A stretch of 64,000 bases of DNA from NCBI RefSeq assembly GCF_015350905.1, contig NZ_JADKRZ010000002.1, forward strand, positions 496,001 through 560,000, in the 5' to 3' direction. Position numbers and translations under genes: made by a program. The notes under the pieces were generated by a model. It saw only the letters and a list, made by a program, of their open reading frames with translations, was not told the origin of the DNA and searched no databases. Shown piece after piece: positions 16,673 to 24,853 of the stretch. The stretch's first letter is position 1; each line of letters starts with the position of its first letter. The DNA comes from Curtobacterium sp. VKM Ac-2865. GTDB lineage: Bacteria > Actinomycetota > Actinomycetes > Actinomycetales > Microbacteriaceae.

Positions 16673-18034
16673 TCAGAACGCGGCGTCGAGCTCACGTTCT
16701 CGAACGGACTTCGTCATCGAGAACGCGACGCGGAGTGCCTCACGCAGGTGTTCGGCATCTGCGCCGAGGACGGTCGTGAAGCCGAGGCGTCTGGCTTCGC
16801 TGGCACGCTGCTTCGCTCCGGTGGCCTGACGGATCTCGCCGGCGAGGCTGATCTCGCCGATGGCCGCGAGCGTATGCGGGTAGGGGCGGTCCCGCGCAGC
16901 GCTGGCGAGGGCGAGCACGATGGCGAGGTCGGCGCCCGGCTCGGTGATCTTGATGCCGCCGACGGTGGAGACGTACACGTCGACGTCGGAGAGCTTGATG
17001 CCCGCACGGCGTTCGAGGACCGCGAGCAGCATCGCCACGCGTGACGAGTCGACCCCGTTCACGACCCGGCGGGGCTGCGGCGCGGAGCTGGGGACGACGA
17101 GGGCCTGGATCTCGACGGGGAGCGCGCGGCGGCCTTCCATCGCGACGGTGATGCACGTGCCCGACACCGGGGCGCCGTTGCGGGACATGAACAGGCCGCT
17201 GGGGTCGGGGACCTCGTGGATGCCGTCGCCAGCCATGTCGAAGCAGCCGACCTCGTCGGTGGGGCCGAAGCGGTTCTTCAAGGCCCGGACGAAGCGGAGT
17301 GCGGTCTGGCGGTCGCCCTCGAAGTGGCAGACGACGTCGACGAGGTGCTCGAGCAGACGCGGGCCGGCGATGCTGCCGTCCTTGGTGACGTGGCCGACGA
17401 TCAGCACCGGCAGGTTGCGCTGCTTGGCTTCGCGGATGAGCGTCGAGGCGACTTCGCGGACCTGCGAGGTGCCACCGGCGATGCCGTCGATCGAGGCCGA
17501 GGAGATCGTCTGCACAGAGTCGGCGATGAGCAGGTCCGGCTGCACCTGGTCGATCTGCCCGAGGATGACGCCGAGGTCGACCTCGCTCGCCAGGTAGAGG
17601 TCGTCGTGCATCGCACCGGTGCGCTCGGCGCGCAGGCGGACCTGATCGACGGACTCCTCGGCACTGACGTAGAGCACACGCTTGCCCATCGCTGCCGCAC
17701 GCGAGGCGACTTCGAGCAGGAGCGTCGACTTGCCGACGCCAGGCTCACCGCTCAGCAGGACGGCCGCACCGGGGACGATCCCGCCACCGAGCACGCGGTC
17801 GAACTCGCCGATGCCGGTCTGCCAGCGGGGGACGGCTCCGACGCGGGCCTGGGTGATCGGCTGCGCGACGCGGGTGCCGGTGACCGCGATGGCGTTCGTG
17901 CCGCGGGCACTGGCGGTGGTGGCCGAAGTGTCCTCCACCGTTCCCCAGGACTGGCACTCACCGCAGCGGCCGACCCACTTGATCGTGGTCCACCCGCACT
18001 CGGAGCAGCGGAACGTGGACTGGGGGCGGGCCAT
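16673..18034 (-). CDS. radA: DNA repair protein RadA (Sms)
   Basis: A 453-residue RecA-like ATPase that helps process recombination intermediates. It has an N-terminal four-Cys zinc finger (Cys10, 13, 24, 27), Walker A GEPGVGKST at 96-104, the RadA-specific KNRFG motif at 253-257, and a C-terminal Lon-like domain (from about 290). The length is standard. Its partner disA, next to it in many actinobacteria, is not in this window. Confidence 0.97.
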   Translation of the reverse strand: MARPQSTFRCSECGWTTIKWVGRCGECQSWGTVEDTSATTASARGTNAIAVTGTRVAQPITQARVGAVPRWQTGIGEFDRVLGGGIVPGAAVLLSGEPGVGKSTLLLEVASRAAAMGKRVLYVSAEESVDQVRLRAERTGAMHDDLYLASEVDLGVILGQIDQVQPDLLIADSVQTISSASIDGIAGGTSQVREVASTLIREAKQRNLPVLIVGHVTKDGSIAGPRLLEHLVDVVCHFEGDRQTALRFVRALKNRFGPTDEVGCFDMAGDGIHEVPDPSGLFMSRNGAPVSGTCITVAMEGRRALPVEIQALVVPSSAPQPRRVVNGVDSSRVAMLLAVLERRAGIKLSDVDVYVSTVGGIKITEPGADLAIVLALASAARDRPYPHTLAAIGEISLAGEIRQATGAKQRASEARRLGFTTVLGADAEHLREALRVAFSMTKSVRERELDAAF

Positions 18035-18043
18035 GCGACGAGG

Positions 18044-19036
18044 TTAGGCCCGGCCGCCGACATCACCCGACTGCTCAGACGGGGCGTCGGGGTCGGTCGG
18101 TTCGTCGGGCTCCTGCTGCGTGGGGACCGACCCGGTCATCCGCTGCCGGAGGCGCTCGACGGGACCGGCCTGGTGGGCGAGGTCGAGGTCGTCGGCGCCC
18201 TCGGTGTCCTGTTCCGCGCGGGCGTTCGCGACGGCGCCGGCTTCGCGGCCGAGGTCCTCGGCCTCTCGCGCGGAGAGGTAGTGCCGGATCGCGGCGACGG
18301 TGTCCACGCGGGCGTCGACCGCCGGTTCGAAGGCGCTGGCCCAGACCTCGTAGCCCCGGTCGTTCGGGTGGAACAGGTCCCCGTAGGTGTTGAAGAACGT
18401 GCGGCGGATGCCCACGCGCTTGGTGATGCCGTGCAGCGGGGCGACGGTCAGCCCGAGCTCGTCGGCGACGCGGTGGATGATCTCGTTCGCGACGGCGACC
18501 TTGCGCTCGCGGTCGGGGGAGAACATGCACGGCAGCTCGGCCACCACGGCGTGCGAGGGGACGGCGCCGTAGATCGCCCGGATGTTGCGCTCGAACTTGT
18601 CGGGGTGGAAGTCGGCGATGTCGTTCGCGCCGATCGACACCGTGCAGACGTCAGGCGTGAAGTGCTGCAGCTTCGGGAGCTGGTCCCGCTTCGCGCCCCA
18701 CGTCGTCGCTCCGGACACGCTGAGGTTCACGACCCGCACCGTCATGCGGGAACGGTGCCGGATCCGTCGGGCGAGCAGGCCGACGTACCCACGGGACGGG
18801 ACCGTCGCGCCGACGCCCTGCGCCGCGGAGTCACCGATCGCCAGGTAGGTGATCTGCCCCTCGTGGTGGAGCCGTTCGCGCCACCAGTCCGCGTGGATGG
18901 GGAGCATCTCGACCACGCGCTGCGAGGCCGCTTTCTGTCCCTTGACCCCGGCGCGCGCGCCGACGGCCGCGCCACCGGCGACCACGAGGCCGCCGCCGAC
19001 GGAGGAGATCAGGGCGATGAGGGTGCGCGTCTTCAT
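18044..19036 (-). CDS. SGNH/GDSL-type hydrolase
   Basis: A 330-residue protein with an N-terminal signal or anchor segment and an SGNH hydrolase domain. Block I is AIGDSAAQGVG (catalytic Ser of GDS), block III is IGANDI, and the C-terminal FHPNDRGY supplies the Asp/His pair. A polar, Glu/Asp-rich tail of about 60 residues follows. Related proteins are esterases or lipases; the substrate is not evident. It lies 9 bases upstream of radA in the same direction and probably shares its transcript. Confidence 0.88.
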   Translation of the reverse strand: MKTRTLIALISSVGGGLVVAGGAAVGARAGVKGQKAASQRVVEMLPIHADWWRERLHHEGQITYLAIGDSAAQGVGATVPSRGYVGLLARRIRHRSRMTVRVVNLSVSGATTWGAKRDQLPKLQHFTPDVCTVSIGANDIADFHPDKFERNIRAIYGAVPSHAVVAELPCMFSPDRERKVAVANEIIHRVADELGLTVAPLHGITKRVGIRRTFFNTYGDLFHPNDRGYEVWASAFEPAVDARVDTVAAIRHYLSAREAEDLGREAGAVANARAEQDTEGADDLDLAHQAGPVERLRQRMTGSVPTQQEPDEPTDPDAPSEQSGDVGGRA

Positions 19037-19165
19037 GTCGAGGACGCTACGCCCGCGGGACTCATCGGATCAGAGCGGACGCTGGGTGTGTGGAGCGGCC
19101 TTCGAGTCGGCCGCCTGTGGAGGGCAGGCCGACCTGCGGTGTCGCCGGGGGCCTCCTGGATCGTG

Positions 19166-19171
19166 TAAACT
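19166..19171 (+). promoter_or_regulatory. -10 box of the tRNA-Ser gene
   Basis: TAAACT lies 8 bases before the mature tRNA 5' end, in an otherwise GC-rich region. No clear -35. Confidence 0.5.
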
Positions 19172-19178
19172 CTCTCCC

Positions 19179-19268
19179 GGTACCGTGTCCGAGCGGCCGA
19201 AGGATCATGTCTCGAAAACATGTGTGGGGGCAACTCCACCGTGGGTTCAAATCCCACCGGTACCGCCA
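19179..19268 (+). tRNA. tRNA-Ser (anticodon CGA)
   Basis: A class II tRNA of 87 bases plus an encoded CCA. The acceptor arms GGTACCG and CGGTACC pair perfectly, the anticodon stem is CATGT/ACATG with loop CTCGAAA (anticodon CGA at 19213-19215), a long variable arm is present as expected for Ser, and the T-arm has GTGGG-TTCAAAT-CCCAC. It reads UCG codons. Confidence 0.97.
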
Positions 19269-19271
19269 CAG

Positions 19272-19297
19272 AAAACCCTCGCTCACGCGGGGGTTTT
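19272..19297 (+). terminator. tRNA-Ser terminator
   Basis: AAAACCCTCGC pairs with GCGGGGGTTTT (one G-T pair) around a TCAC loop, followed by CTTCTTT. It starts 4 bases after the CCA end. Confidence 0.9.
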
Positions 19298-19379
19298 CTT
19301 CTTTGTGCGAGCGCCTCTGGTGCAAACGTTGTGCCCTCGCGGAGCCGGCGTGCCGTGAAGCGCGAGTGGGGACCCGACC

Positions 19380-19385
19380 TATGAT
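19380..19385 (+). promoter_or_regulatory. -10 box before the rbsK remnant
   Basis: TATGAT, a near-perfect -10, 22 bases upstream of the ATG at 19408. It supports transcription of the rbsK remnant and rbsD, and argues against the in-frame ATG at 19381, which lies inside this box. Confidence 0.6.
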
Positions 19386-19407
19386 TCGCTTGACCCGGGG
19401 AGGGGCC

Positions 19408-19698
19408 ATGGACAGCGAGTCGCTCAACATCGACGACCCGACCCTCCGTGCACTCAGCATGCGCTCCGTCGTCGTGAGGCCCGGGGCCCAGGGCGCGCTC
19501 ATGTCGAAGGGGATCGACTCGCTCGCAGCGGGGCTCACCGCGGGCGACAGCCTGCTCGAAGCTGCCCGTCCGGCCGTCCGGTCCGGTGGGTTCGCCGTGC
19601 AGTCCGCCGGGACGCGGCCGTCGTACCCGACGATCTCCGACGTCCTGCCGGAGCCCGCGCCCAACGGCGTCAGCACCACGACCGGAGCAACCCCATGA
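19408..19698 (+). pseudogene. Remnant of ribokinase, catalytic region missing
   Basis: A 96-codon open frame with a good binding site (GGGGAGGGG). Its last 60 residues look like the C-terminal end of ribokinase: VVVRPGAQGAL corresponds to the VTLGARGAL strand, DSLAAGLTAGDSLLEAARPA to the helix after the active site, and GGFAVQSAGTRPSYPT to the conserved A-x-x-VQ-x-x-GA-x-PSYPT end. The catalytic DTTGAGD loop that should lie between them is absent, as are the first roughly 220 residues. It overlaps rbsD by ATGA and is probably kept as an expressed leader or is a decaying gene. The homology is my reading of the motifs, not a search result. Confidence 0.6.
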
Positions 19699-20078
19699 AG
19701 AAGACAGGCATCCTCAACGCGGAGCTCAATGCCGGGCTCAGCCGACTCGGGCACGGAGACCTCGTGGTCGTCGCGGACTGTGGGCTGCCGATCCCACCCG
19801 GGGTCCAGGTCGTCGACCTCGCGCTCGTGCACGGGGTTCCGCGATTCGTCGACGTGCTCGATGCGCTGCTCGGCGACGCAGTGTTCCAGGAGTGCGTCGT
19901 CGCGACCGAGGCGGCTGGCACCGACGCCGGTGCGTGGCTCGCGGAGCGGTTCCCCGAGCGACGTGCGGTGTCGCACGAGGAGCTCAAGGCGATGTCCGCC
20001 GACGCCCGGCTGTTCGTTCGGACGGGAGAAGCGACGGCCTTCGCGAACGCGGTGCTGGTGTGCGGCGTGCCGTTCTGA
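19695..20078 (+). CDS. rbsD: D-ribose pyranase
   Basis: A 127-residue RbsD/FucU-family mutarotase that interconverts the pyranose and furanose forms of ribose so that ribokinase can act. MKKTGILNAELNAGLSRLGHGD at the N-terminus carries the catalytic His20, and ATAFANAVLVCGVPF ends the protein as in the family. It overlaps the rbsK remnant by 4 bases. No rbsACB transporter or functional rbsK is in the window, so its usual partner is missing here. Confidence 0.93.
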   Translation: MKKTGILNAELNAGLSRLGHGDLVVVADCGLPIPPGVQVVDLALVHGVPRFVDVLDALLGDAVFQECVVATEAAGTDAGAWLAERFPERRAVSHEELKAMSADARLFVRTGEATAFANAVLVCGVPF

Positions 20079-20177
20079 GGTCCTGCCGGAGGGAGCCTCC
20101 CGTCGCGGGATGACCATGCCCAATCCATCTGCGCGGAGGACGGTCTGACGGCGACCTCAGCGCCGGCTCACGCAGAA

Positions 20178-20209
20178 GCACCCCGACGGTGGCGAGACCG
20201 TCGGGGTGC
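20178..20209. terminator. Bidirectional hairpin terminator
   Basis: A perfect 13-bp stem (GCACCCCGACGGT and ACCGTCGGGGTGC) with a 6-base loop in the 246-base gap between rbsD and the convergent presumed immunity gene. Nothing else is seen in this gap. Confidence 0.85.
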
Positions 20210-20324
20210 ACGGCCACGGAACTTCGAGAAGCTCCGAGCCGTGGACAACAGTACGCGATGGATTCGCACGACGCATGTCGCGAAGCTGCCTTCCCCCGAC
20301 CGGGGCGCCCTGGAGGATGACGTC

Positions 20325-20792
20325 CTACGACAGGTCGAGCAGCCGCAGGACGTACCCGTCGGGGACGGTGCCGCTGTCGCCGATGTAGTGGAAGAACAGG
20401 TCGGTGGCTTCGTCGGCGTCGAACACCTCTGCTGAGTGCACGGCGTGGTCGGTGCCCGCGACGTTCACGGCCTCGGTGAGTGGTTCGCCGAGGTCGTGCG
20501 GCCGCCCGACGACGTAGTGGCGCAGCTGACCGTCCTCGACGCGCTGCAGCTCCACGCTCATGCGGTCGGCGCTGCCACCGGCCTGCAGGTACCGGCTGTT
20601 CCAGTCCTCGTTCGAGTAGCCCGGAGCATCGGGCCAGCCAGCCTCGTCCGGGACGAACCAGAGCTGGTAGGCAAAGCGGCCCTCGCTCGTGCCGTCGAGC
20701 AGCCCGAGCATGCGCCGGATCTGGTCGCGGTAAGAGCGGAATTCGTTCGACAGCTTCGAGTTGCTGGCGCTGTTGACAGTGTGGATGAACAC
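20325..20792 (-). CDS. Presumed immunity protein of the toxin locus
   Basis: A 155-residue acidic, soluble protein with no signal peptide. It has a helical N-terminus (NSKLSNEFRSYRDQIRRMLGLL) and an aromatic-rich middle (YQLWFVPDEAGWPDAPGYSNEDWNSRYL). I recognise no family. It lies 68 bases downstream of the toxin gene in the same direction, the usual place of an immunity gene in polymorphic toxin loci. The GTG start at 20792 has a weak GGGGA upstream. Function is inferred from position only. Confidence 0.6.
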   Translation of the reverse strand: MFIHTVNSASNSKLSNEFRSYRDQIRRMLGLLDGTSEGRFAYQLWFVPDEAGWPDAPGYSNEDWNSRYLQAGGSADRMSVELQRVEDGQLRHYVVGRPHDLGEPLTEAVNVAGTDHAVHSAEVFDADEATDLFFHYIGDSGTVPDGYVLRLLDLS

Positions 20793-20860
20793 GAGGTCCC
20801 CGTCTGGATGGTGGTGTGAGCACGGCGGAGCGCGCGGCTGTGTGGGCGTCGGAGTCGACG

Positions 20861-22279
20861 CTACGGGACTTCCTTCAGGATGACCGATGTGATCTTCCAG
20901 ACCTTGCCGTCGATCGTGACGGTGGCGGGGTTGTCGTAGCTGACCATGTCGTCGAAGAGCCGCTGCTGCGCGTTCCTCGACGCGGTGCCGCTCTTCACCT
21001 CGACCCCGGCGAGCGTGCCGTCCGGCTTCTCCAGCAGACCGTCGAACAGGCGACCGTTCGGTGCACCGTCGACATGGGCGAGCTTCTGGTCCGTGCGGAA
21101 CGGCAGCCCCTCGTCCTCGGCGACCTCGCGGACGCCGCGGAGCTCCTTCTCCTTGACCTCGGCCTGCGAGAGCTGGTTCCCGTCCGACCGGTACGTCCCG
21201 TCGTTGCTGCGCCCCGGGTGCTGCTCGTTCGGCTCCTTGGCGTTCCGAGCGCGTTCGGCGTTGTCCGTCCGGTACGGGGTGCTCCGGTCGTCGGTCATCG
21301 CGTGCACGCCGAGCCCGATGGCACCGGTGCCGGCGAGGGCTGCGCCGGCCGCGATGACGCCGGCGCCGGAGACGTTCAGTGCGACGCCGGCGGGGGCTCC
21401 GACGACGGTCAGGTCGAGGGCGACCCCGCCGCCCTCCATCGCGGTCCCGAGGGCCATCGTCGCCAGGCCCCCGAGGAGCTCGAGCACCTCGTCCGGGTGG
21501 TTCACCATCGCGTTGCCGAGGGAGGCGAAGACGTTGCCGGCGGTGGCGGCTGCGTCCTGCAGGTAGGGCAGCCCGGCGGTGGCCTGCACGCCCGCGATCG
21601 TCACCCCGAGCTCGGTGACGGTCTTCACCGTGTGCCAGGCGTCCTCGAACCAGTTGTCACCGCCGCCGGCCTCGTTGCTGGTCGCCGACGCAGCGGTGCT
21701 GACGGCGTGGGCGTCGACCGTCGACGGCGTGATCCCGTCGAGCTCGGCCGCGACGGCGTCGAGCGTCGAGGTGACGTGGTCGTTGTGGGCCTGCACACGC
21801 ATCCGCAGCCCGAGCTCCTCGGTGACGAGCGCGGGGACCTGCTGCCAGTTGCTGACGACGGCCCCGACCGCGCCGAGGAGGTCCCCCTGGGAGGCAGCCT
21901 TGGCGGCCTCGGCGGCGACCTGGCCGGGGGCCGAGGCGTGGAAGGCGTCGATCTGCCGGACGAGCGCGTCGTGGCTCTGCTCGAGTTCCTCGATGCGGTT
22001 GGCGGCGCGGGAGGCGACCCGCAGGAACGCGTCCCCGGCGCTCTGCAGGTGCCTGGCCTTCGTCACGGCTGGGTCCATCAGCGGCGTCAGCGCCGGCTGC
22101 AGGGCGTCCGAGGTGAAGACCGCGGGGAGGCCGGACCAGGACCGCGACGCGGCGGTCGCGGCGGACAGGACGCCGTCGGTGGCGGTCGCGAACCGCTGTG
22201 CTGCGGAGCGGAGCGCGGCGGCGTCGTCGGTGACGTCCGTGACGTCGGCGGCGGTCAGCGCGCCCGCGAGGACGCTCAC
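20861..22279 (-). CDS. Polymorphic toxin with helical N-terminus and nuclease-like C-terminus
   Basis: A 472-residue protein. The first 220 residues are alpha-helical and Ala-rich, like LXG/WXG-type type VII secretion substrates. A hydrophobic Gly/Ala segment follows (about 250-310), then a hydrophilic linker, and a C-terminal domain of about 95 residues. That domain has a PD-(D/E)XK-like pattern: Asp413 in RLFDG, then GVEVKSG with Glu427 and Lys429, and a late helix with QQRLFDDM. This suggests a metal-dependent nuclease toxin. GTG 22279 overlaps the stop of the small partner gene (GTGA). The nuclease assignment is from motif reading and needs a profile search. Confidence 0.7.
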   Translation of the reverse strand: MSVLAGALTAADVTDVTDDAAALRSAAQRFATATDGVLSAATAASRSWSGLPAVFTSDALQPALTPLMDPAVTKARHLQSAGDAFLRVASRAANRIEELEQSHDALVRQIDAFHASAPGQVAAEAAKAASQGDLLGAVGAVVSNWQQVPALVTEELGLRMRVQAHNDHVTSTLDAVAAELDGITPSTVDAHAVSTAASATSNEAGGGDNWFEDAWHTVKTVTELGVTIAGVQATAGLPYLQDAAATAGNVFASLGNAMVNHPDEVLELLGGLATMALGTAMEGGGVALDLTVVGAPAGVALNVSGAGVIAAGAALAGTGAIGLGVHAMTDDRSTPYRTDNAERARNAKEPNEQHPGRSNDGTYRSDGNQLSQAEVKEKELRGVREVAEDEGLPFRTDQKLAHVDGAPNGRLFDGLLEKPDGTLAGVEVKSGTASRNAQQRLFDDMVSYDNPATVTIDGKVWKITSVILKEVP

Positions 22280-22581
22280 CGACCCATGCCGCTGGCATCG
22301 GCAGCGAGGTGACTGTCGGTCGCGGTGATCGCGTCGTGCGCCGTGGTGAGCGACGCGGCGAGGCTCGTCATGCGGACACCGACGTCGTCGCTGCGCCCGC
22401 GGAAGCGGCCGGCGAGCCGACCGAGGGCACCGCTCAGCTGCGGCGAGGTGGCAGCGGCGGCGGCCGCGCTCAGCGCGGCGTCAGCGGCAGCCGCCTGCAC
22501 GCCGGCGGTCCCGCCGTTCACGTTCAGGTCGCCGACCAGCGACGAGAGCCCGCCCGCGTCGACTCGCAGTTCCCCAGCCAT
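22276..22581 (-). CDS. Small ESAT-6-size partner protein
   Basis: A 101-residue helical, Ala-rich protein beginning MAGELRVDAGGLSSLVGDLN, with the size, two-helix profile and position of WXG100-type proteins that accompany LXG/type VII toxins. A Trp-x-Gly turn is not seen, so it would be a divergent member. The ATG at 22581 has a GGGGGG-type upstream sequence. Its stop overlaps the toxin start by 4 bases, implying coupled translation. No ESX secretion genes are present in the window. Confidence 0.65.
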   Translation of the reverse strand: MAGELRVDAGGLSSLVGDLNVNGGTAGVQAAAADAALSAAAAAATSPQLSGALGRLAGRFRGRSDDVGVRMTSLAASLTTAHDAITATDSHLAADASGMGR

Positions 22582-22679
22582 GGTCCCCCCAGATCCCCCG
22601 ACAGCGTGGTGCAGCTGCCACCCTAGGGCGACGGCGGCCGTCGCGCACCTCCGGCGCTGCCGGCGGCGGTGACCACGTG

Positions 22680-22720
22680 CCGGACGGGAGGCTCGGTCGC
22701 GGGACGAGCCTCCCGTCCGG
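22680..22720. terminator. Hairpin terminator of the GGGAGGCTC family
   Basis: A perfect 16-bp stem (CCGGACGGGAGGCTCG and its complement) with a 9-base loop, 12 bases downstream of the DUF4232 gene, whose transcript it should end. Confidence 0.85.
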
Positions 22721-22732
22721 TGGGTGGAGGCG

Positions 22733-23470
22733 TCAGAACGACGCGAGCGCACTGGTGCTGAGCTGGTGGACGGCTGGCGCGGCGCAGGACTCGAACAGCG
22801 CCCCGGAGGCGGGCACGAAGAGCGCCTGGCGCGACCCCGGCGGGATCACGCGGAAGCCGTCCGTCACACGCGGGTGGCACGTGGCGGAGTCCCAGTCGCC
22901 GGCGTCCCGGACAGTGACGACCGCCTGGACCTCGCCGGACGGGCGGAGGGTGAGGGTCTGGTGCGGCGTCGAGCGGTCGAGCGTCGCCGCGTTGCCGATC
23001 TGCGTGCCGTTGCCGCCGCCCACGAAGGAGATGCCGGGCCAGCCCTGCAGCGTGCAGGACTGTGCGCCGGTGTTCCGCAGGATGATCGCGACCCGGGTGG
23101 CGCCCGCGCTGCTGCCGCCGCCGTCGGCGACCGACCCGGAGAGCTGGGAGGTGGCGCACCGGGCACCCGCTGCGGACGCGCCGGTGCCGGCGGGGGCGGG
23201 CGCGGCGGCCGTGCCGGAGCCGCGGGAGGGCGCCGGGGCAGAGGTGCTGCCCACGGTGGAGGGTGCCGTCGCGGCGGGCGTGGAGCGGCTCGGCGCAGTG
23301 GTCGGGCCGGTGGTGGGACTGGCGGACGTCGAGGTGCCGGTCGAGGCCCCCGTCGGCGGGTGCGCGGCCGTTGCTGCTCCGTTGCCGCCGCCGGAGCAGG
23401 CGGTCAGCAGGACCGCCATGGCGGTGATGCCGATGATCGGCAGGATGGTCCGTACGCGTGCTGTGGTCAT
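22733..23470 (-). CDS. DUF4232 lipoprotein
   Basis: A 245-residue lipoprotein: signal peptide with lipobox LTAC, a roughly 70-residue Thr/Ser/Pro/Ala-rich linker, then a DUF4232 domain (about 100-245) with the conserved LRNTGAQSCTLQGWPGISFV segment and disulphide-forming Cys. DUF4232 proteins are common in actinobacteria and their role is unknown. It sits downstream of the two-component genes on the same strand, 132 bases away across a repeat. Confidence 0.87.
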   Translation of the reverse strand: MTTARVRTILPIIGITAMAVLLTACSGGGNGAATAAHPPTGASTGTSTSASPTTGPTTAPSRSTPAATAPSTVGSTSAPAPSRGSGTAAAPAPAGTGASAAGARCATSQLSGSVADGGGSSAGATRVAIILRNTGAQSCTLQGWPGISFVGGGNGTQIGNAATLDRSTPHQTLTLRPSGEVQAVVTVRDAGDWDSATCHPRVTDGFRVIPPGSRQALFVPASGALFESCAAPAVHQLSTSALASF

Positions 23471-23532
23471 GGGTCCAGCGTGTGCCCGGCACGTGGCTCG
23501 GCTGCGGCAGCCGTGTGTCAGTCCGGTGACAG

Positions 23533-23613
23533 GGTCGGTCGGCGGGGCTCAGCCGGCCGGGTCGGTCGGCGGGGCTCAGCCGGCCGGGGCGATCGGTGGG
23601 GCTCAGCCGGCGG
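23533..23613 (-). repeat. 27-bp direct repeat containing a stop codon
   Basis: Two identical 27-bp units (23533-23559, 23560-23586) and a third diverged one (23587-23613) that holds the last codons and TGA of the histidine kinase gene. Each unit carries its own in-frame GCCGGCTGA (Ala-Gly-stop), so the gene end has been copied twice. Confidence 0.85.
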
Positions 23614-24853
23614 GGTCGAAGACCAGGCTCGCGCTCGCGCCCCGGTCGGTGTTGCGGAGCACGAGCCGGGCGCCCGTGGCGTCGGCGTGGTGCAGGGCGA
23701 TCGCCAGGCCGATCCCGGTGCCGCCGGCGGTGCCGAGGGCCCCGAACCGCCGCGGTCCGTCCGCGAGGAGCGCCTCGGGGAAGCCCGGGCCGCGGTCGGT
23801 GACGCGGACCTCGGTGCCGTCGACGACCACCTCGACGTCGCCGTCGCCGTGGCGCTCGGCGTTGACGACGAGGTTCGTCAGGGCACGGGCCAGCCGGTCG
23901 GGGTCGAGCCCGACGGTGGCGTCCGCGAGCACCCGGACCGGGATCTGGCTCGACGGGGAGTCGGCGAGCACCCGTTCGACGGACCGCGCGAGGGACCGGG
24001 GGCGGACGTCGGATGCCGGGGCGTCGTGCTGTGCGCGGGCGAGCCGGAGGAGGTCGTCGACCAGGTCCCGCAGCCGCCGCACGAGCCGACGGATGCGTTC
24101 GGCGTCCTCGTCGTCCCCGAGGAGCGCGGCCGCACTGCTGAGCGCGGTGAGCGGGGTCTTCAGGTCGTGGGCGACGTCGGCGCTGACGGCGCGCTCCTGT
24201 TCCAGCCGGACGGCGAGCGCCGCTGCCGTGTCCGTGATGCCGCGGGACAGCACGCCCACCTCGTCGTCCTCGGCGGTGGGGCGCTCCGCCTGCCGACCCG
24301 CGATGGCGTCGTTGACGGTGCTGGCTGTGGTGCGGAGCCGTCGGGTGAGCCGTCCGGCGACGAACCAGGACACCAGCGCGGCGATCAGCGCGGCACCGGC
24401 TCCGCTCACCGCGAAGGTGCGGACCAGGTCGGCCCACTGCTGCCGGACCGGGGCACCCGAGACCCGGGTGGCGAGCAGGTCGTCGCCCTGTCCTCGGGCG
24501 GCCCACATCGAGGTGCCGTCGTCGTAGGTCACGACGGCTCGTGCGCTGAGGGCCTCGCGGAGCCGCGCGGGGAGTGCCGCGGGGTCACGGGTCGCACGCG
24601 AGGGCAGCGCGCCGCCGAACGCGTCCGTGGCGGCGATCTCCCGGAGCTGCGTCGTGGCCTGCGCCCGGAGCTGGTCGCGGGCACCCGTGATGGAGGTGTG
24701 CGCGAACACGGCCCCGGCGGCGAGGACGAGGGTCAGGGCGAGCAGGGCCATGGCGGCGGCGGTCCTGACCCGGAGCGAGCGGTGCCACGGCACGTGCGTG
24801 GTGATGACCGGGCGCGGGGTCGTCGTCCCCGGCGTCGAGCTCCAGGTCGTCAC
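23603..24853 (-). CDS. Sensor histidine kinase (EnvZ/OmpR type)
   Basis: A 416-residue membrane kinase. Two transmembrane helices (about 32-52 and 146-167) flank an extracellular sensor of about 90 residues, then a HAMP segment, the dimerisation domain with phosphorylated His229 in SADVAHDLKTPL, and the ATPase domain with the N box (NLVVNAERHGDG), G1 (DRGPGFPE) and GTGIGLA. GTG 24853 overlaps the stop of the response regulator (GTGA). The stop codon is part of a 27-bp direct repeat. The signal is not known. Confidence 0.93.
   Translation of the reverse strand: MTTWSSTPGTTTPRPVITTHVPWHRSLRVRTAAAMALLALTLVLAAGAVFAHTSITGARDQLRAQATTQLREIAATDAFGGALPSRATRDPAALPARLREALSARAVVTYDDGTSMWAARGQGDDLLATRVSGAPVRQQWADLVRTFAVSGAGAALIAALVSWFVAGRLTRRLRTTASTVNDAIAGRQAERPTAEDDEVGVLSRGITDTAAALAVRLEQERAVSADVAHDLKTPLTALSSAAALLGDDEDAERIRRLVRRLRDLVDDLLRLARAQHDAPASDVRPRSLARSVERVLADSPSSQIPVRVLADATVGLDPDRLARALTNLVVNAERHGDGDVEVVVDGTEVRVTDRGPGFPEALLADGPRRFGALGTAGGTGIGLAIALHHADATGARLVLRNTDRGASASLVFDPAG

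Noticed and set aside
19381-19698. Start of the rbsK remnant at ATG 19381
   Set aside because: That ATG is inside the TATGAT promoter box; the ATG at 19408 has a strong binding site.
19179-22581. Integrated phage or genomic island at tRNA-Ser
   Set aside because: No integrase, no second copy of the tRNA 3' end as an att site, and no phage genes are seen in the window.
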